Assembly (NCBI RefSeq): GCF_900489465.1
Contig: NZ_UEFQ01000020.1
Coordinates: 89,028 to 153,027 of the forward strand
Direction of reading: 5' to 3'
From: Aequorivita sp. CIP111184
GTDB lineage: Bacteria > Bacteroidota > Bacteroidia > Flavobacteriales > Flavobacteriaceae
DNA length: 64,000 nt
How positions within the stretch are numbered: position 1 is the stretch's first letter; every line of letters starts with the position of its first letter. The notes beneath the pieces are model-generated. The model was given only the letters and a program-made list of their open reading frames with translations, had not been told where the DNA came from and ran no database searches. The position numbers were made by a program, and so were the translations under genes. Positions 27,819 to 35,638 of this stretch are shown in pieces.

Positions 27819-29597
27819 TTAGTCTATTTCCTCGGTAACACTTCCGCAGTCCAACATTTCCGCTCCAAAATATGGATTGCGGATTTCCTTATCCTTACTC
27901 AACCAATACGCACCCACATTGTTGTTTGCCATGGGGCAAAATTCCACATAGACTTTTTGATTGATACCAAAAGTTTTTACGGCATTTATTAAATGAGCTG
28001 ATAGATGCACAAAGTATTCCCTTTGTTTTTTAATGTCTGATGTTTTGGATATTGAAGTAGCTGCTTCTTTTAGTTCTTTATCCAATTGCATCCAATGGTT
28101 ATGGACATTTTGATCTTTCAATAGCTTCATATCAACCTCTGAAATCCTTTTAAGCAAATTGTTTGCGCCTTCCTTGGCAGATTCAGCATTGTCTTTTATC
28201 AAGGCATCTTCCAAGATGATGTAAGCGCCAAAAATACCTTTGAGCTGTGTTTGGAATTTTGCAGCGGTTTCCAATCTTTGGTTATGCGCAATGTGGTCTG
28301 ACGTTTCTATCTTGGTTGTATTTCCCATACCTACATGTCCTTCATGGCCGGTCGTTGTTTTGCCTCCTTCGGTATTCATCATGCTTTTTTTACCTTGTAA
28401 CTGGGCAGCGGCATCAACCGTAAAGGTGCCATTGGTTACCACTTCTTCTCCATTTCTTAGTCCATCAACAATGTTATAAACATCGCCATTTTTAGTGCCC
28501 AAGGTTACTTTACGCATTTCAAAAACAGGCTCGTTGGGATTTGTTTTTACATACACCAAGGACCTGCTTCCTGTCCATAAAACCGCAGTGGCGGGAACGG
28601 TTATCTTTGCTTGGGCTGCATTGCCTTTGGACATCTGTACTTTTGCGGTAACGAACATTCCCGGTTTCAATATATCTTCTTTATTGTTCAAGGTTGTCCT
28701 CACTGAAACGGTTCTGGATTTGGTATTCAAGACTGGGTCTATAAAAGATACCGTCGCTTCAAATTCTTTGTTGGGATAGGCATTGGTGGTAACTGTTATT
28801 TTTTGGCCTTCCTTTAGCTGTGAAATTTGATTTTCATAAGCGTCAAACATTGCCCATACGGTACTCAGATTGCTCACTTTTACAATGGGTTGTCCTTGTT
28901 TAACATAATCGCCTTCCTCTGCCATTTTTTGGGAAACCGTACCTGAAACCGTTGCGTAAATGGGGAAATTCTCACGTACTTTTCCCGATGTCTCTATTTG
29001 ATTGATTTGACTTTCTGATAGTTTCCAAAGTTTTAACTTGTTGCGAACAGCATTATAAAGAGCGGGTTGCGAAGCTTTCATAGAAGTTGCGGTTATAAGT
29101 TCTTGTTGTGCAGCAACAAGGTTGGGGGCATAAATAGTGGCTAATAATTGCCCTTTTCGGACTTCTTCGCCCGTAAAATTGACGTTCAGTTTTTCAATAC
29201 GGCCTTCAAAATAACTTGCCTGAACGGCGTTGGCTTCTTCATTGGCCATTATCTTTCCAGAAAGTAACATTGTGTTTTCATCCGTTCCCGACGCATTTCC
29301 CACAATAGTAGTTTGGATGTTTGCCAATGCCATGGCGTTTTCTGTCATTTTAATCTCGTTCACTGCAAGGCCATCCGCACCTGATTCCGCAGGAATTAAA
29401 TCCATCCCACAAATGGGACAATCGCCTGGTTCGGGTTGCATAATTTGTGGGTGCATAGAGCAGGTCCACATTTGGGTCTTGGCTTCAGCTTTTTCTGTTT
29501 TGTTGCTGTCTGAACTTTCTGAAGAAGTCCCAAAAAAGACATAGCCCATGACTAATCCTACGGCTAAAATTGCGATATAAATGATGTATTTTTTCAT
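27819..29597 (-). CDS. cusB: CusB-type efflux adaptor with heavy-metal-binding and DUF3347 domains
   Basis: 592 residues. Signal/anchor at 1-24; heavy-metal-binding domain about 43-70 (TCSMHPQIMQPEPGDCPICG); membrane-fusion core about 85-400 (HlyD barrel-sandwich: EGRIEKLNVNFTGEEV, VSGTVSQKMAEEGDYVKQG; long hairpin). A C-terminal DUF3347 domain about 450-592 ends FCPMANN..GAYWLSKDKEI.NPYFG. The periplasmic adaptor links a CusA-type RND pump and a CusC-type channel for Cu(I)/Ag(I) efflux. The pump and channel genes lie at the other end of the island (38590-43712), nine or more genes away. The fused DUF3347 suggests a copper-loading site on the adaptor. Confidence 0.88.
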   Translation of the reverse strand: MKKYIIYIAILAVGLVMGYVFFGTSSESSDSNKTEKAEAKTQMWTCSMHPQIMQPEPGDCPICGMDLIPAESGADGLAVNEIKMTENAMALANIQTTIVGNASGTDENTMLLSGKIMANEEANAVQASYFEGRIEKLNVNFTGEEVRKGQLLATIYAPNLVAAQQELITATSMKASQPALYNAVRNKLKLWKLSESQINQIETSGKVRENFPIYATVSGTVSQKMAEEGDYVKQGQPIVKVSNLSTVWAMFDAYENQISQLKEGQKITVTTNAYPNKEFEATVSFIDPVLNTKSRTVSVRTTLNNKEDILKPGMFVTAKVQMSKGNAAQAKITVPATAVLWTGSRSLVYVKTNPNEPVFEMRKVTLGTKNGDVYNIVDGLRNGEEVVTNGTFTVDAAAQLQGKKSMMNTEGGKTTTGHEGHVGMGNTTKIETSDHIAHNQRLETAAKFQTQLKGIFGAYIILEDALIKDNAESAKEGANNLLKRISEVDMKLLKDQNVHNHWMQLDKELKEAATSISKTSDIKKQREYFVHLSAHLINAVKTFGINQKVYVEFCPMANNNVGAYWLSKDKEIRNPYFGAEMLDCGSVTEEID

Positions 29598-29701
29598 CTG
29601 TATAAAATATTTGTTTTTTAAAGGAAGACGTAATGACCTGTTATACTCCTTCGGTTGATTTACCCTTAGTTAATGGGCATTCCATAATTATATTCTTAAA
29701 T

Positions 29702-30493
29702 TTATTTTCCCAATTTCAAAATATTAATAGCTCCTTTTGTTACTATTATAAACACGATCGCTCCAACAATTAGATCAGGAATTCTAGAATTTGTCCATAG
29801 TACCAAAAACCCTGCGATGATTACTCCAAAATTTATTATTATATCATTGGATGTAAAAATCATACTAGCTTGCATATGTGCTTCATTGCTTTTGGATTTT
29901 TGCAATAAATAAAGACAGGCTGCATTTGCCAACAATGCTAGTATTGATACGATTATCATTGTTAAAAAATCTGGCGTTTCCGTTTTTGAAAAAAAACGCC
30001 TTACTATTTCCATAAATCCAATAATGGCTAATAAAATTTGGAAGCCTCCAGCCATGGTAGCGATATTCTTTTTTCGGGACAATGAACCGCCTACTGCAAT
30101 CAGGCTCAAACCATATACAAATGAATCTGCAAGCATATCAAGACTGTCTGCCACCAAACCCATTGATTTTGAAAGCCATCCAGTTGTTATTTCAATTATA
30201 AAAAAGAGGAAATTGATAGCCAATACGGCCCAAAGCAATTTGCGTTGATTTGAAGGTTCATCAAAAATCACCTCATCAGTAGTAATTGTTGTTATCAATT
30301 GCTCATTAAATTTTAAATCGCGTATAGCACCCTCTATTTTCTGAAGATTCCCATTGTGATAGACCACTAATGTCCTATTGGTAATATCAAAATCCAGTTG
30401 TTTTATTTGATGAAACCTTTCCAACTTCATCCGAATAATTGATTCTTCAGAAGGGCAATCCATCTTTTGTATTTTGAAAATTGATTTGTCCAT
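29702..30493 (-). CDS. Cation diffusion facilitator with N-terminal HMA-like domain
   Basis: 263 residues. Residues 1-70 form an HMA-like fold with KMDCPSEES (only one Cys, Cys13, followed by acidic residues). Residues 85-260 are a CDF/cation efflux membrane domain with about six TM; TM2 has ADSLDMLADS (Asp116, Asp119, Asp123) and TM5 TSNDIII (Asn216-Asp217) at the places of the CDF metal site. The usual HxxxD/HxxxD set is not kept, so the metal may not be zinc. It lies 12 bp after the DUF305 gene in the copper operon. I infer efflux of a divalent or soft metal. Confidence 0.82.
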   Translation of the reverse strand: MDKSIFKIQKMDCPSEESIIRMKLERFHQIKQLDFDITNRTLVVYHNGNLQKIEGAIRDLKFNEQLITTITTDEVIFDEPSNQRKLLWAVLAINFLFFIIEITTGWLSKSMGLVADSLDMLADSFVYGLSLIAVGGSLSRKKNIATMAGGFQILLAIIGFMEIVRRFFSKTETPDFLTMIIVSILALLANAACLYLLQKSKSNEAHMQASMIFTSNDIIINFGVIIAGFLVLWTNSRIPDLIVGAIVFIIVTKGAINILKLGK

Positions 30494-30505
30494 TACCCAC
30501 TAATT

Positions 30506-30988
30506 TTAGTTTTCTGCTTCCAGACGCTTGATGTATTGTTTCATTTCGGCTATTTCCTTTTCTTGTGCCTTAATGATACCATCAGCCAATTTACGCACTT
30601 CTGGGTCTTTGAGGTCTGCCCTTTTGCTCGTTAAAATTGCGATGGAGTGATGGGGAATCATTGCTTTCATCCAGAGTATATCGCCAACAATAGGGCTTTG
30701 TGCTCTTACCAAGCCAAGTGCACTAACAAACAAAATCAAGCTTCCCAATAAAATGGCGATATTCTTTTTCTTGTTTTGGTACATTTTGCGCATAAAGAAC
30801 CACATTATTACTGCCATAGCTGCTATGCCCAAACAACTCATATAGAATCTGGTTACACTGAAATAAACGTGGTCTAACGCATAAGTGTTAAGATACATCG
30901 TGATATACATTGCTACAAATGAGGCAGTGAGCATCAATATAAACTTTGTGTAATTGCCTTTGCTGTTGTGTTGGTTTGAATTCTCCAT
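30506..30988 (-). CDS. DUF305 membrane protein, copy 1
   Basis: 160 residues. Three hydrophobic segments (about 14-33, 42-62, 76-95) then a soluble DUF305 part with AMIPHHSIAI and a helical end EKEIAEMKQYIKRLEAEN. The HH motif and Met suggest copper binding; DUF305 proteins often accompany copper genes. A near-identical copy is at 48016-48498 in the same position relative to copA, with only a few substitutions, mostly near the N-terminus. Cytoplasmic-membrane protein, soluble part outside or inside not known. Confidence 0.85.
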   Translation of the reverse strand: MENSNQHNSKGNYTKFILMLTASFVAMYITMYLNTYALDHVYFSVTRFYMSCLGIAAMAVIMWFFMRKMYQNKKKNIAILLGSLILFVSALGLVRAQSPIVGDILWMKAMIPHHSIAILTSKRADLKDPEVRKLADGIIKAQEKEIAEMKQYIKRLEAEN

Positions 30989-31006
30989 GGTTTTAATATT
31001 TAGTGT

Positions 31007-31389
31007 TTATAGTTGGATTTTTTTTAATCGTAATGAATTCAGAATTACAGATACTGAACTGAAACTCATAGCCAAGGCTGCTATCATTGGCGATAATAGG
31101 TACTGGTGCCGTTGGTTTGTTGACTTTCCTTTTTCGCTTTTTTCTCAGCTTGGTGCTTATGTTCCGCTCCAGGATCAGCCGGAAGTGTAATAGAATAGCT
31201 CCCTCCATCGTCTTTCAATGCTTTTTGAAAAGCTTCCAAAGGGATATGCTCTTCCATTTCTATAACCGCTTCTGCCTTTTCTAGATCTACAGATGCCTTT
31301 GTAACTCCATTGACTTCACTTAAGGTTTTCTCAACGTGGCTGCGGCAACCATTGCAGGTCATTCCGTGAATGTGATAGGTGTGTTTCAT
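31007..31389 (-). pseudogene. copA: copA copy with ~2.1-kb internal deletion (first ~97 and last 30 codons left)
   Basis: From ATG 31389 the product is an HMA domain (HGMTCNGCRSH) aligning with residues 1-92 of the intact CopA at 48510-51023, then stops at 31084 after TSTYYRQ. In another frame, bases 31099-31007 encode LLSPMIAALAMSFSSVSVI and run to a stop after LKKIQL, matching the last 30 residues of that CopA. Everything between (metal-binding CPMH modules, TM1-8, P, N and A domains) is gone. The two parts are out of frame. Gene order DUF305-copA is the same as in the intact copy. The remaining 101-residue HMA protein could still be made and act as a chaperone. Confidence 0.85.
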
Positions 31390-31403
31390 TTTATCTTAAT
31401 TTT

Positions 31404-32759
31404 TTACATTTTCGTCATTTCATCTTCACTCATTTCTATTCCCATATTCATGTTTCCGTCCTTATCTGTATGTGATTTCATAAATAGAAATTGAGACAAA
31501 AAAATGAGAGCAATCCCTATTGCTGCGACAATAAGCACAAAGGGGTCGGTCAAAAATTTTAAAAAGATAAATGCTGCCAAAACAACAATATCCATTAGCA
31601 AGGCAATTATGGGAATTACTGGATTGAATTTTACTTTCTTTTTAAGGTGTTTAAATAGTCCCCAATGAATGGCAATATCCATTATCAAGTAGAAAATTGC
31701 TCCAATGGAAGCTATTCGAGTTAAGTCGAACAAAATAGTTAACAGTATTGCTAATGAAACGGTAAGAATCAAGGAAGGATTTTTAAGTTTCTTGATTCTA
31801 TTCAAATTAGGAACTTGTTTCATACTACTTAACATTCCTAACATTCTTGAAGCAGAATACACGCTGGCAATTACACCGGAAACAGTTGCAACAATGGCAA
31901 GTAAAATTGTTAAAGTAGAACCCCATTCGCCAAATAGGGGTTTTGCGGCTGCGGCCAAAGCATAATCTTTTGCCACTATAATTTCTTCAACACTCAATCC
32001 GCCAGCAACCGATAATGCCAAGGTAACATAGATGATTGTACAAACGACAATTGAAATAATTATGGAACGCCCTACATTTTTATGAGGATTTTTTATATCG
32101 CCTCCTTGATTTGTGATTGTTGTAAATCCTTTATAAGCAAGAATCGATAAGGCTAATGCAGCAACAAATCCAAAACCTTCAGGTAGGGATTGGCTATTTG
32201 CAGGACTATAATTACCTGTAATAGTAGGTAAACCAGAAATAACCAATCCCGAAATGGCCAATACCACAATACCAACTACTTTTATAATTGCAGTAATGGT
32301 GGCGGTACGTTCAATAATTTTATTGCCAGAAATATTGACAATATATGCAATAGCAATAAGGATTACTCCCAACACAGATGCGTACCCGGCATACTCCTGC
32401 GGAAACAGCCGTAAAGCATACGCCCCAAAAGTTCCTGCCACTAAACTTTCGGCAACAACCATAGACACGTACATTAACAAGGAAAATGAACCTGCAAGTG
32501 TACCTGGCGAATAGGCCTTTGTTAAAAATTTTACAACCCCACCAGAAGATGGATAAGCATTGGAAAATTTTACATACGAATAAGAACTAAATCCTACCAC
32601 TACAGCTCCTACTATAAAAACAACAGGAAATAAATCGCCAACCAATTCGGCTATCTGCCCCATTAACACAAAAATACCTGCACCTATCATCACGCCTGTT
32701 CCTAATGATACAGAGCCTAATAATGACAATTTTTGGGTGTTTATTTTTAAGGGGTTCAT
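31404..32759 (-). CDS. APC-family amino acid permease
   Basis: 451 residues, twelve hydrophobic segments. The glycine-rich TM1 GTGVMIGAGIFVLMGQ is the APC signature, and YSPGTLAGSFSLL and YKGFTTITNQGGDIKNPHKN are typical. A His/Met-bearing tail (SHTDKDGNMNMGIEMSEDE) is rich in Met and acidic residues. Substrate unknown. It lies inside the copper operon, 14 bp upstream of the copA remnant, which is unusual for a permease; the Met-rich tail may bind copper, but this is inference. Confidence 0.85.
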   Translation of the reverse strand: MNPLKINTQKLSLLGSVSLGTGVMIGAGIFVLMGQIAELVGDLFPVVFIVGAVVVGFSSYSYVKFSNAYPSSGGVVKFLTKAYSPGTLAGSFSLLMYVSMVVAESLVAGTFGAYALRLFPQEYAGYASVLGVILIAIAYIVNISGNKIIERTATITAIIKVVGIVVLAISGLVISGLPTITGNYSPANSQSLPEGFGFVAALALSILAYKGFTTITNQGGDIKNPHKNVGRSIIISIVVCTIIYVTLALSVAGGLSVEEIIVAKDYALAAAAKPLFGEWGSTLTILLAIVATVSGVIASVYSASRMLGMLSSMKQVPNLNRIKKLKNPSLILTVSLAILLTILFDLTRIASIGAIFYLIMDIAIHWGLFKHLKKKVKFNPVIPIIALLMDIVVLAAFIFLKFLTDPFVLIVAAIGIALIFLSQFLFMKSHTDKDGNMNMGIEMSEDEMTKM

Positions 32760-32770
32760 TTGGCAACTAT

Positions 32771-33064
32771 TTATCTTAATTTTTTTCGCATTGCATCAGA
32801 AATATTTTCGGCGTAAACTCCGTATGCATCCACCAATAATCCTTTAATTCCGTTTTTGGATGAAATGGCATACAGCACACTATTGTCGTCTGTACTGCTC
32901 ATTCCTTCAAAACGATGCATCTCATCCACATCAAAATCTTCTGGGTGTAATTTCAACTTTAATGCATTGCATTCAATATGTCCCGAACATAAATTAAAAT
33001 CATAGGTGTATCCGTTTGCTTGTAAATCTTTCATTGCTTCTGAAAGGGTATCATAACTTTTCAT
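32771..33064 (-). CDS. Conserved 97-residue protein (mislabelled PRPP synthetase-like in databases)
   Basis: 97 residues, no signal peptide. Motifs: YTYDFNLCSGHIECNALKL (a Cys/His line), LKLHPEDFDVDEMHRFEGM, SVLYAISSKNGIKGLLVDAYGVY. I recognise this small Bacteroidota family, often annotated as phosphoribosylpyrophosphate synthetase, but it is far too short and lacks the PRPP-binding loop, so I do not accept that function. It sits 11 bp before the permease gene on the same strand. The Cys24-x-His-x-x-Cys pattern could bind a metal. Confidence 0.7.
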   Translation of the reverse strand: MKSYDTLSEAMKDLQANGYTYDFNLCSGHIECNALKLKLHPEDFDVDEMHRFEGMSSTDDNSVLYAISSKNGIKGLLVDAYGVYAENISDAMRKKLR

Positions 33065-33200
33065 CTGTTGTTCTTTTATATATTGTTCAAAATAAAATCA
33101 ACCATTTCCGAAGGCGGCAAAACGGGTACGTGGATTACCGGAAACGGTAAGGATACATTCACATTGGCAATAAGCGTCCCTAAATTCCTACTGGTTTATA

Positions 33201-33272
33201 CTATTTTTCTTTTCTAAAATACCAAAGTGCCAATAGGACAATTAGAAATGGAATAATCCATAAATACATCAT
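33201..33272 (-). CDS. 23-residue single-TM peptide
   Basis: ATG 33272 to TAG 33201: MMYLWIIPFLIVLLALWYF then RKEK, a membrane helix with a positive C-terminal cap. It starts 15 bp after the Met-rich lipoprotein gene. Tiny, so coding is uncertain; the same hydrophobic/basic pattern forms the C-terminus of the 33851 protein. The rest of 33065-33200 shows nothing. Confidence 0.35.
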   Translation of the reverse strand: MMYLWIIPFLIVLLALWYFRKEK

Positions 33273-33287
33273 AATTTCTTGATTTTA

Positions 33288-33737
33288 TTACTCAAGGTTA
33301 TTGCTGTGATTGTCTGCCATACCGCCCATATTCATACCTTTATCGCTCATCATCTTCATACCGGATTTCATACAATCTTCGCTCATCATCCCTTCATTAT
33401 GCATCATTTGCATCATTTGATTCATCATTTTTCCATCTTTCATCATTGATTGCATCATATTCATTGACGTTACACTGTCATTCATCATATTCATACCTTC
33501 GCCCTTCATCATCATATTCATCATTTTGTGATTTCCCTGCATCATTTGCATTGCTTGATTATTGCCTTGCATATTCTCCATAAATTCATTCATAAAATTG
33601 GGATTATTTGCAATTGTTTGCATAATCTCATTTCTTGTTTCTGTATTTTCAAGCATTGCCTGAACATCTGGTTCTTGCTTACAACTATTTAATGTCATTA
33701 AGCCTACTACTGATAAAATCATTACTAATGTTCTCAT
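33288..33737 (-). CDS. Methionine-rich lipoprotein, probable copper binder
   Basis: 149 residues with 39 Met (26%). SpII signal ends LNSC (Cys19). The mature part is a series of MM, MxM, NMM and MxxM motifs (QMMQGNHKMMNMMMKGEGMN) of the type that binds Cu(I) through thioethers in CopA/CopG/PcoE-like proteins; one Cys and a few His add possible ligands. Periplasmic or outer-membrane sponge for Cu(I). Its first 20 residues copy the signal of the neighbouring 33851 protein, the result of a tandem duplication. Confidence 0.8.
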   Translation of the reverse strand: MRTLVMILSVVGLMTLNSCKQEPDVQAMLENTETRNEIMQTIANNPNFMNEFMENMQGNNQAMQMMQGNHKMMNMMMKGEGMNMMNDSVTSMNMMQSMMKDGKMMNQMMQMMHNEGMMSEDCMKSGMKMMSDKGMNMGGMADNHSNNLE

Positions 33738-34200
33738 AATATTTAATTTTTAGATTACTATTTATTTATTCTGTTTTCGTTGACGTGATTATGTTTATTA
33801 TTGAATTTTCTTCCACAGTATCAGAAGTGTTATTTGCAGAATGGAATATATTATTGGTTTCCTTTTCTTTTTGTGAAATTGAAAAATAACACTATCAATA
33901 CTATTACAATTAGGAGTATGAAAAACCACCAGCCCACATGCATTCCCCAGTAATGGTAACCTCCATTATGGTTCATCATTGTGTTTCCATCTGTATCTTG
34001 TTTACAGCATGTTAATGTAAAAAGACCAATTACCGTTAAAAGTGTTACTAATGTTCTCATAATATTTAATTTTTAGATTACTATTTATTCTGTTTTCGTT
34101 GACGTGATCATGTTTATTGTTGGATTTTTGATTTTTCTTCAATTTTATGCGAAGTGCTGTATGCAGAATGGAATATGTTTTTGGTTTCCTTTTCCGAAAG
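33715..34200. repeat. Tandem duplication of ~150 bp (33715-33870 and 34040-34200)
   Basis: Both copies contain, in + sense, TTACTAATGTTCTCATAATA, TTTAGATTACTATTTATT, CTGTTTTCGTTGACGTGAT and GCAGAATGGAATAT then TTGGTTTCCTTTTC. Each holds the start and signal-peptide region of a lipoprotein gene (MRTLV) plus the 3' end of the HMA gene. The lower copy's HMA end is a non-functional relic (about 33760-33870). Confidence 0.8.
33851..34060 (-). CDS. Small lipoprotein with C-terminal TM segment
   Basis: 69 residues. SpII signal MRTLVTLLTVIGLFTLTCC, then a short His/Met stretch (MMNHNGGYHYWGMH), one strongly hydrophobic helix (about 44-62) and a basic end KRKGNQ. The last six codons lie in the duplicated HMA 3' segment read in a different frame, so this C-terminus arose from the duplication. 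His and Met in the short loop may bind copper. Function unknown. Confidence 0.65.
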   Translation of the reverse strand: MRTLVTLLTVIGLFTLTCCKQDTDGNTMMNHNGGYHYWGMHVGWWFFILLIVIVLIVLFFNFTKRKGNQ

Positions 34201-34389
34201 AAGATACTTTTCAGGAAGAACATTTTGAAGGGTTTGGGCAGAGATATGGCCGCTCATTGTAACTTCGGCCCCTCCTTTTTCAACATTTGCGACCACCTTA
34301 GTTACATTATCTAACTGACCCAAATATTTTTCTACAGATGCTTTACAGCCTCCGCAGGTCATTCCGTGTATTTTATATGTGTGTTTCAT
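34114..34389 (-). CDS. HMA-domain copper chaperone
   Basis: 91 residues. HMA fold at 1-66 with HGMTCGGCKASVE (Cys12, Cys15), the CxxC Cu(I) site. A 25-residue charged tail (LSEKETKNIFHSAYS) follows. It is cytoplasmic (no signal) and presumably delivers Cu(I) to CopA or the efflux system. Its start codon overlaps the stop of the haem-binding protein gene by 1 bp, so translation is coupled. It is not a remnant of the copA at 31007; sequence differs after the motif. Confidence 0.85.
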   Translation of the reverse strand: MKHTYKIHGMTCGGCKASVEKYLGQLDNVTKVVANVEKGGAEVTMSGHISAQTLQNVLPEKYLLSEKETKNIFHSAYSTSHKIEEKSKIQQ

Positions 34390-34844
34390 TATTCGTGATT
34401 TTTCTTTAAAATCCTTAAATACGCTACAAGAGTTTGTCTTTCATCTTTTGAAATCTCAGCATCCCTATGCATTAAAACATACGAATAGAGAGGCATTTCT
34501 TCGTCTTCAATTTGATGGATCATCGCGTTGAGCTTGCTATTTTTTCTTCTCTCGGAATACGTATCCCATTCGTTGAAATTCAATTCGTCCTTTCCTTCTT
34601 TTATATGATGCTCCAAAAACCAAGCTATCGGTTGCATCTTATTGTACCAAGGATAGTCCGTATTGTTGCTGTGGCAATCATAGCAGGATTCTTGCAATAT
34701 AGTATTAACGTTCTTTGATGGATTGTTGACCACCAAAAAATCGGTTTTTGGCACTATATTACTTTGGTTACGCCTTGTGGGCACAAACTGCATGCCCACA
34801 AACGCAATCAATAAAATAATCAATATGATTCTTAGAATCTTCAT
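34389..34844 (-). CDS. Membrane-anchored haem-binding domain (Haem_bd) protein
   Basis: 151 residues. N-terminal TM (1-22), then a Haem_bd-type domain with CYDCHSN (a CxxCH covalent haem motif, about 54-58) followed by TDYPWYNKMQPIAWFLEHH and EMPLYSYVLMHRDA. The second Met/His lines could give the distal ligand. Faces the periplasm. Such domains occur near copper and oxidase genes in Bacteroidota; electron transfer is inferred. Confidence 0.85.
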   Translation of the reverse strand: MKILRIILIILLIAFVGMQFVPTRRNQSNIVPKTDFLVVNNPSKNVNTILQESCYDCHSNNTDYPWYNKMQPIAWFLEHHIKEGKDELNFNEWDTYSERRKNSKLNAMIHQIEDEEMPLYSYVLMHRDAEISKDERQTLVAYLRILKKNHE

Positions 34845-34915
34845 AATAAGATTGATTTAATGCATCAAATGGTTCAACATCCCAAAATCAGCCTAAAGCA
34901 TACAGCTTACAGCCC

Positions 34916-35605
34916 TTAATTTATTTCTTTCTCCACTTTTCCGCAATTCAGCATTTTGCTACCATAATATGGATTCTTTATGTCCTTGCTCCTACTTAAC
35001 CACGCACTGCCACCATCGTACATTGGGCAAAATTGTTGGTATAAAGTAGTTTCCGTGCCGGTAATGGCAACCATATCGGTTATATCCTTGCTCAATATTT
35101 TGAAATGTTCACGTTGGTGGTCCATTTCACTTTTGCCAATATGTTCTGCATGCTCCATTGCGTCTTCAATAATATCTTTCAGTTCCTTTTGCTGTTCAGC
35201 AGAGTAACTGCTTACATTAAAACCCTTCAATGTGCTTTCAAGTTTCTTTCCAGCCTTTGCAGCATCCTCTTTATTGGTTGCCACCAAAGCATCTTTCAGT
35301 GCCATATAATCTGCCACCACTTGTTTTGCATCGGAATTCTGCATTTTGGAATCCATTACAGTATTGGACCTATCCGTATTGTTGTGGTCCATCATTGAAG
35401 TATCGTGATTCATTATTGAATCATTTTCATCCATCATTGAATTTTCGTGATTCATCATAGAATCATCATGATTACCTTCTTCTGGCATTTCAGAATGCAT
35501 TCCATCGTCGTGCAAATCTTCCTTTTTGGTGTCTCTACATGACATTGTTGTTAGGCTTACGAAAGCCATTGCCACAATTGCTGTTGCTACTTTTAAATTC
35601 TTCAT
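34916..35605 (-). CDS. DUF3347 lipoprotein with His/Met-rich linker
   Basis: 229 residues. SpII signal TMSC (Cys23), then an Asp/His/Met-rich linker (about 27-88) with repeated MMNHE, MMDEN, MNHDT, MMDHN words, then DUF3347 (about 92-229) ending [18 protein letters not shown] and CGKVEKEIN. The same domain ends the CusB of this island, with FCPM...GAYWLS...NPYFG and a terminal DCG. Likely a periplasmic or surface copper-binding protein. The linker repeats look like recent slippage products. Confidence 0.85.
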   Translation of the reverse strand: MKNLKVATAIVAMAFVSLTTMSCRDTKKEDLHDDGMHSEMPEEGNHDDSMMNHENSMMDENDSIMNHDTSMMDHNNTDRSNTVMDSKMQNSDAKQVVADYMALKDALVATNKEDAAKAGKKLESTLKGFNVSSYSAEQQKELKDIIEDAMEHAEHIGKSEMDHQREHFKILSKDITDMVAITGTETTLYQQFCPMYDGGSAWLSRSKDIKNPYYGSKMLNCGKVEKEIN

Positions 35606-35638
35606 TTTGTTTTACATTTAAATTAATATTATTATTTA

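Noticed and set aside
31084..31389. Stand-alone HMA chaperone gene
   Set aside because: C-terminal remnant of copA directly follows in another frame and the DUF305 order matches the intact locus, so a deleted copA explains it better; a residual function is possible.
32771..33064. Phosphoribosylpyrophosphate synthetase label
   Set aside because: 97 residues with no PRPP-binding loop; the label is a database habit for this family.
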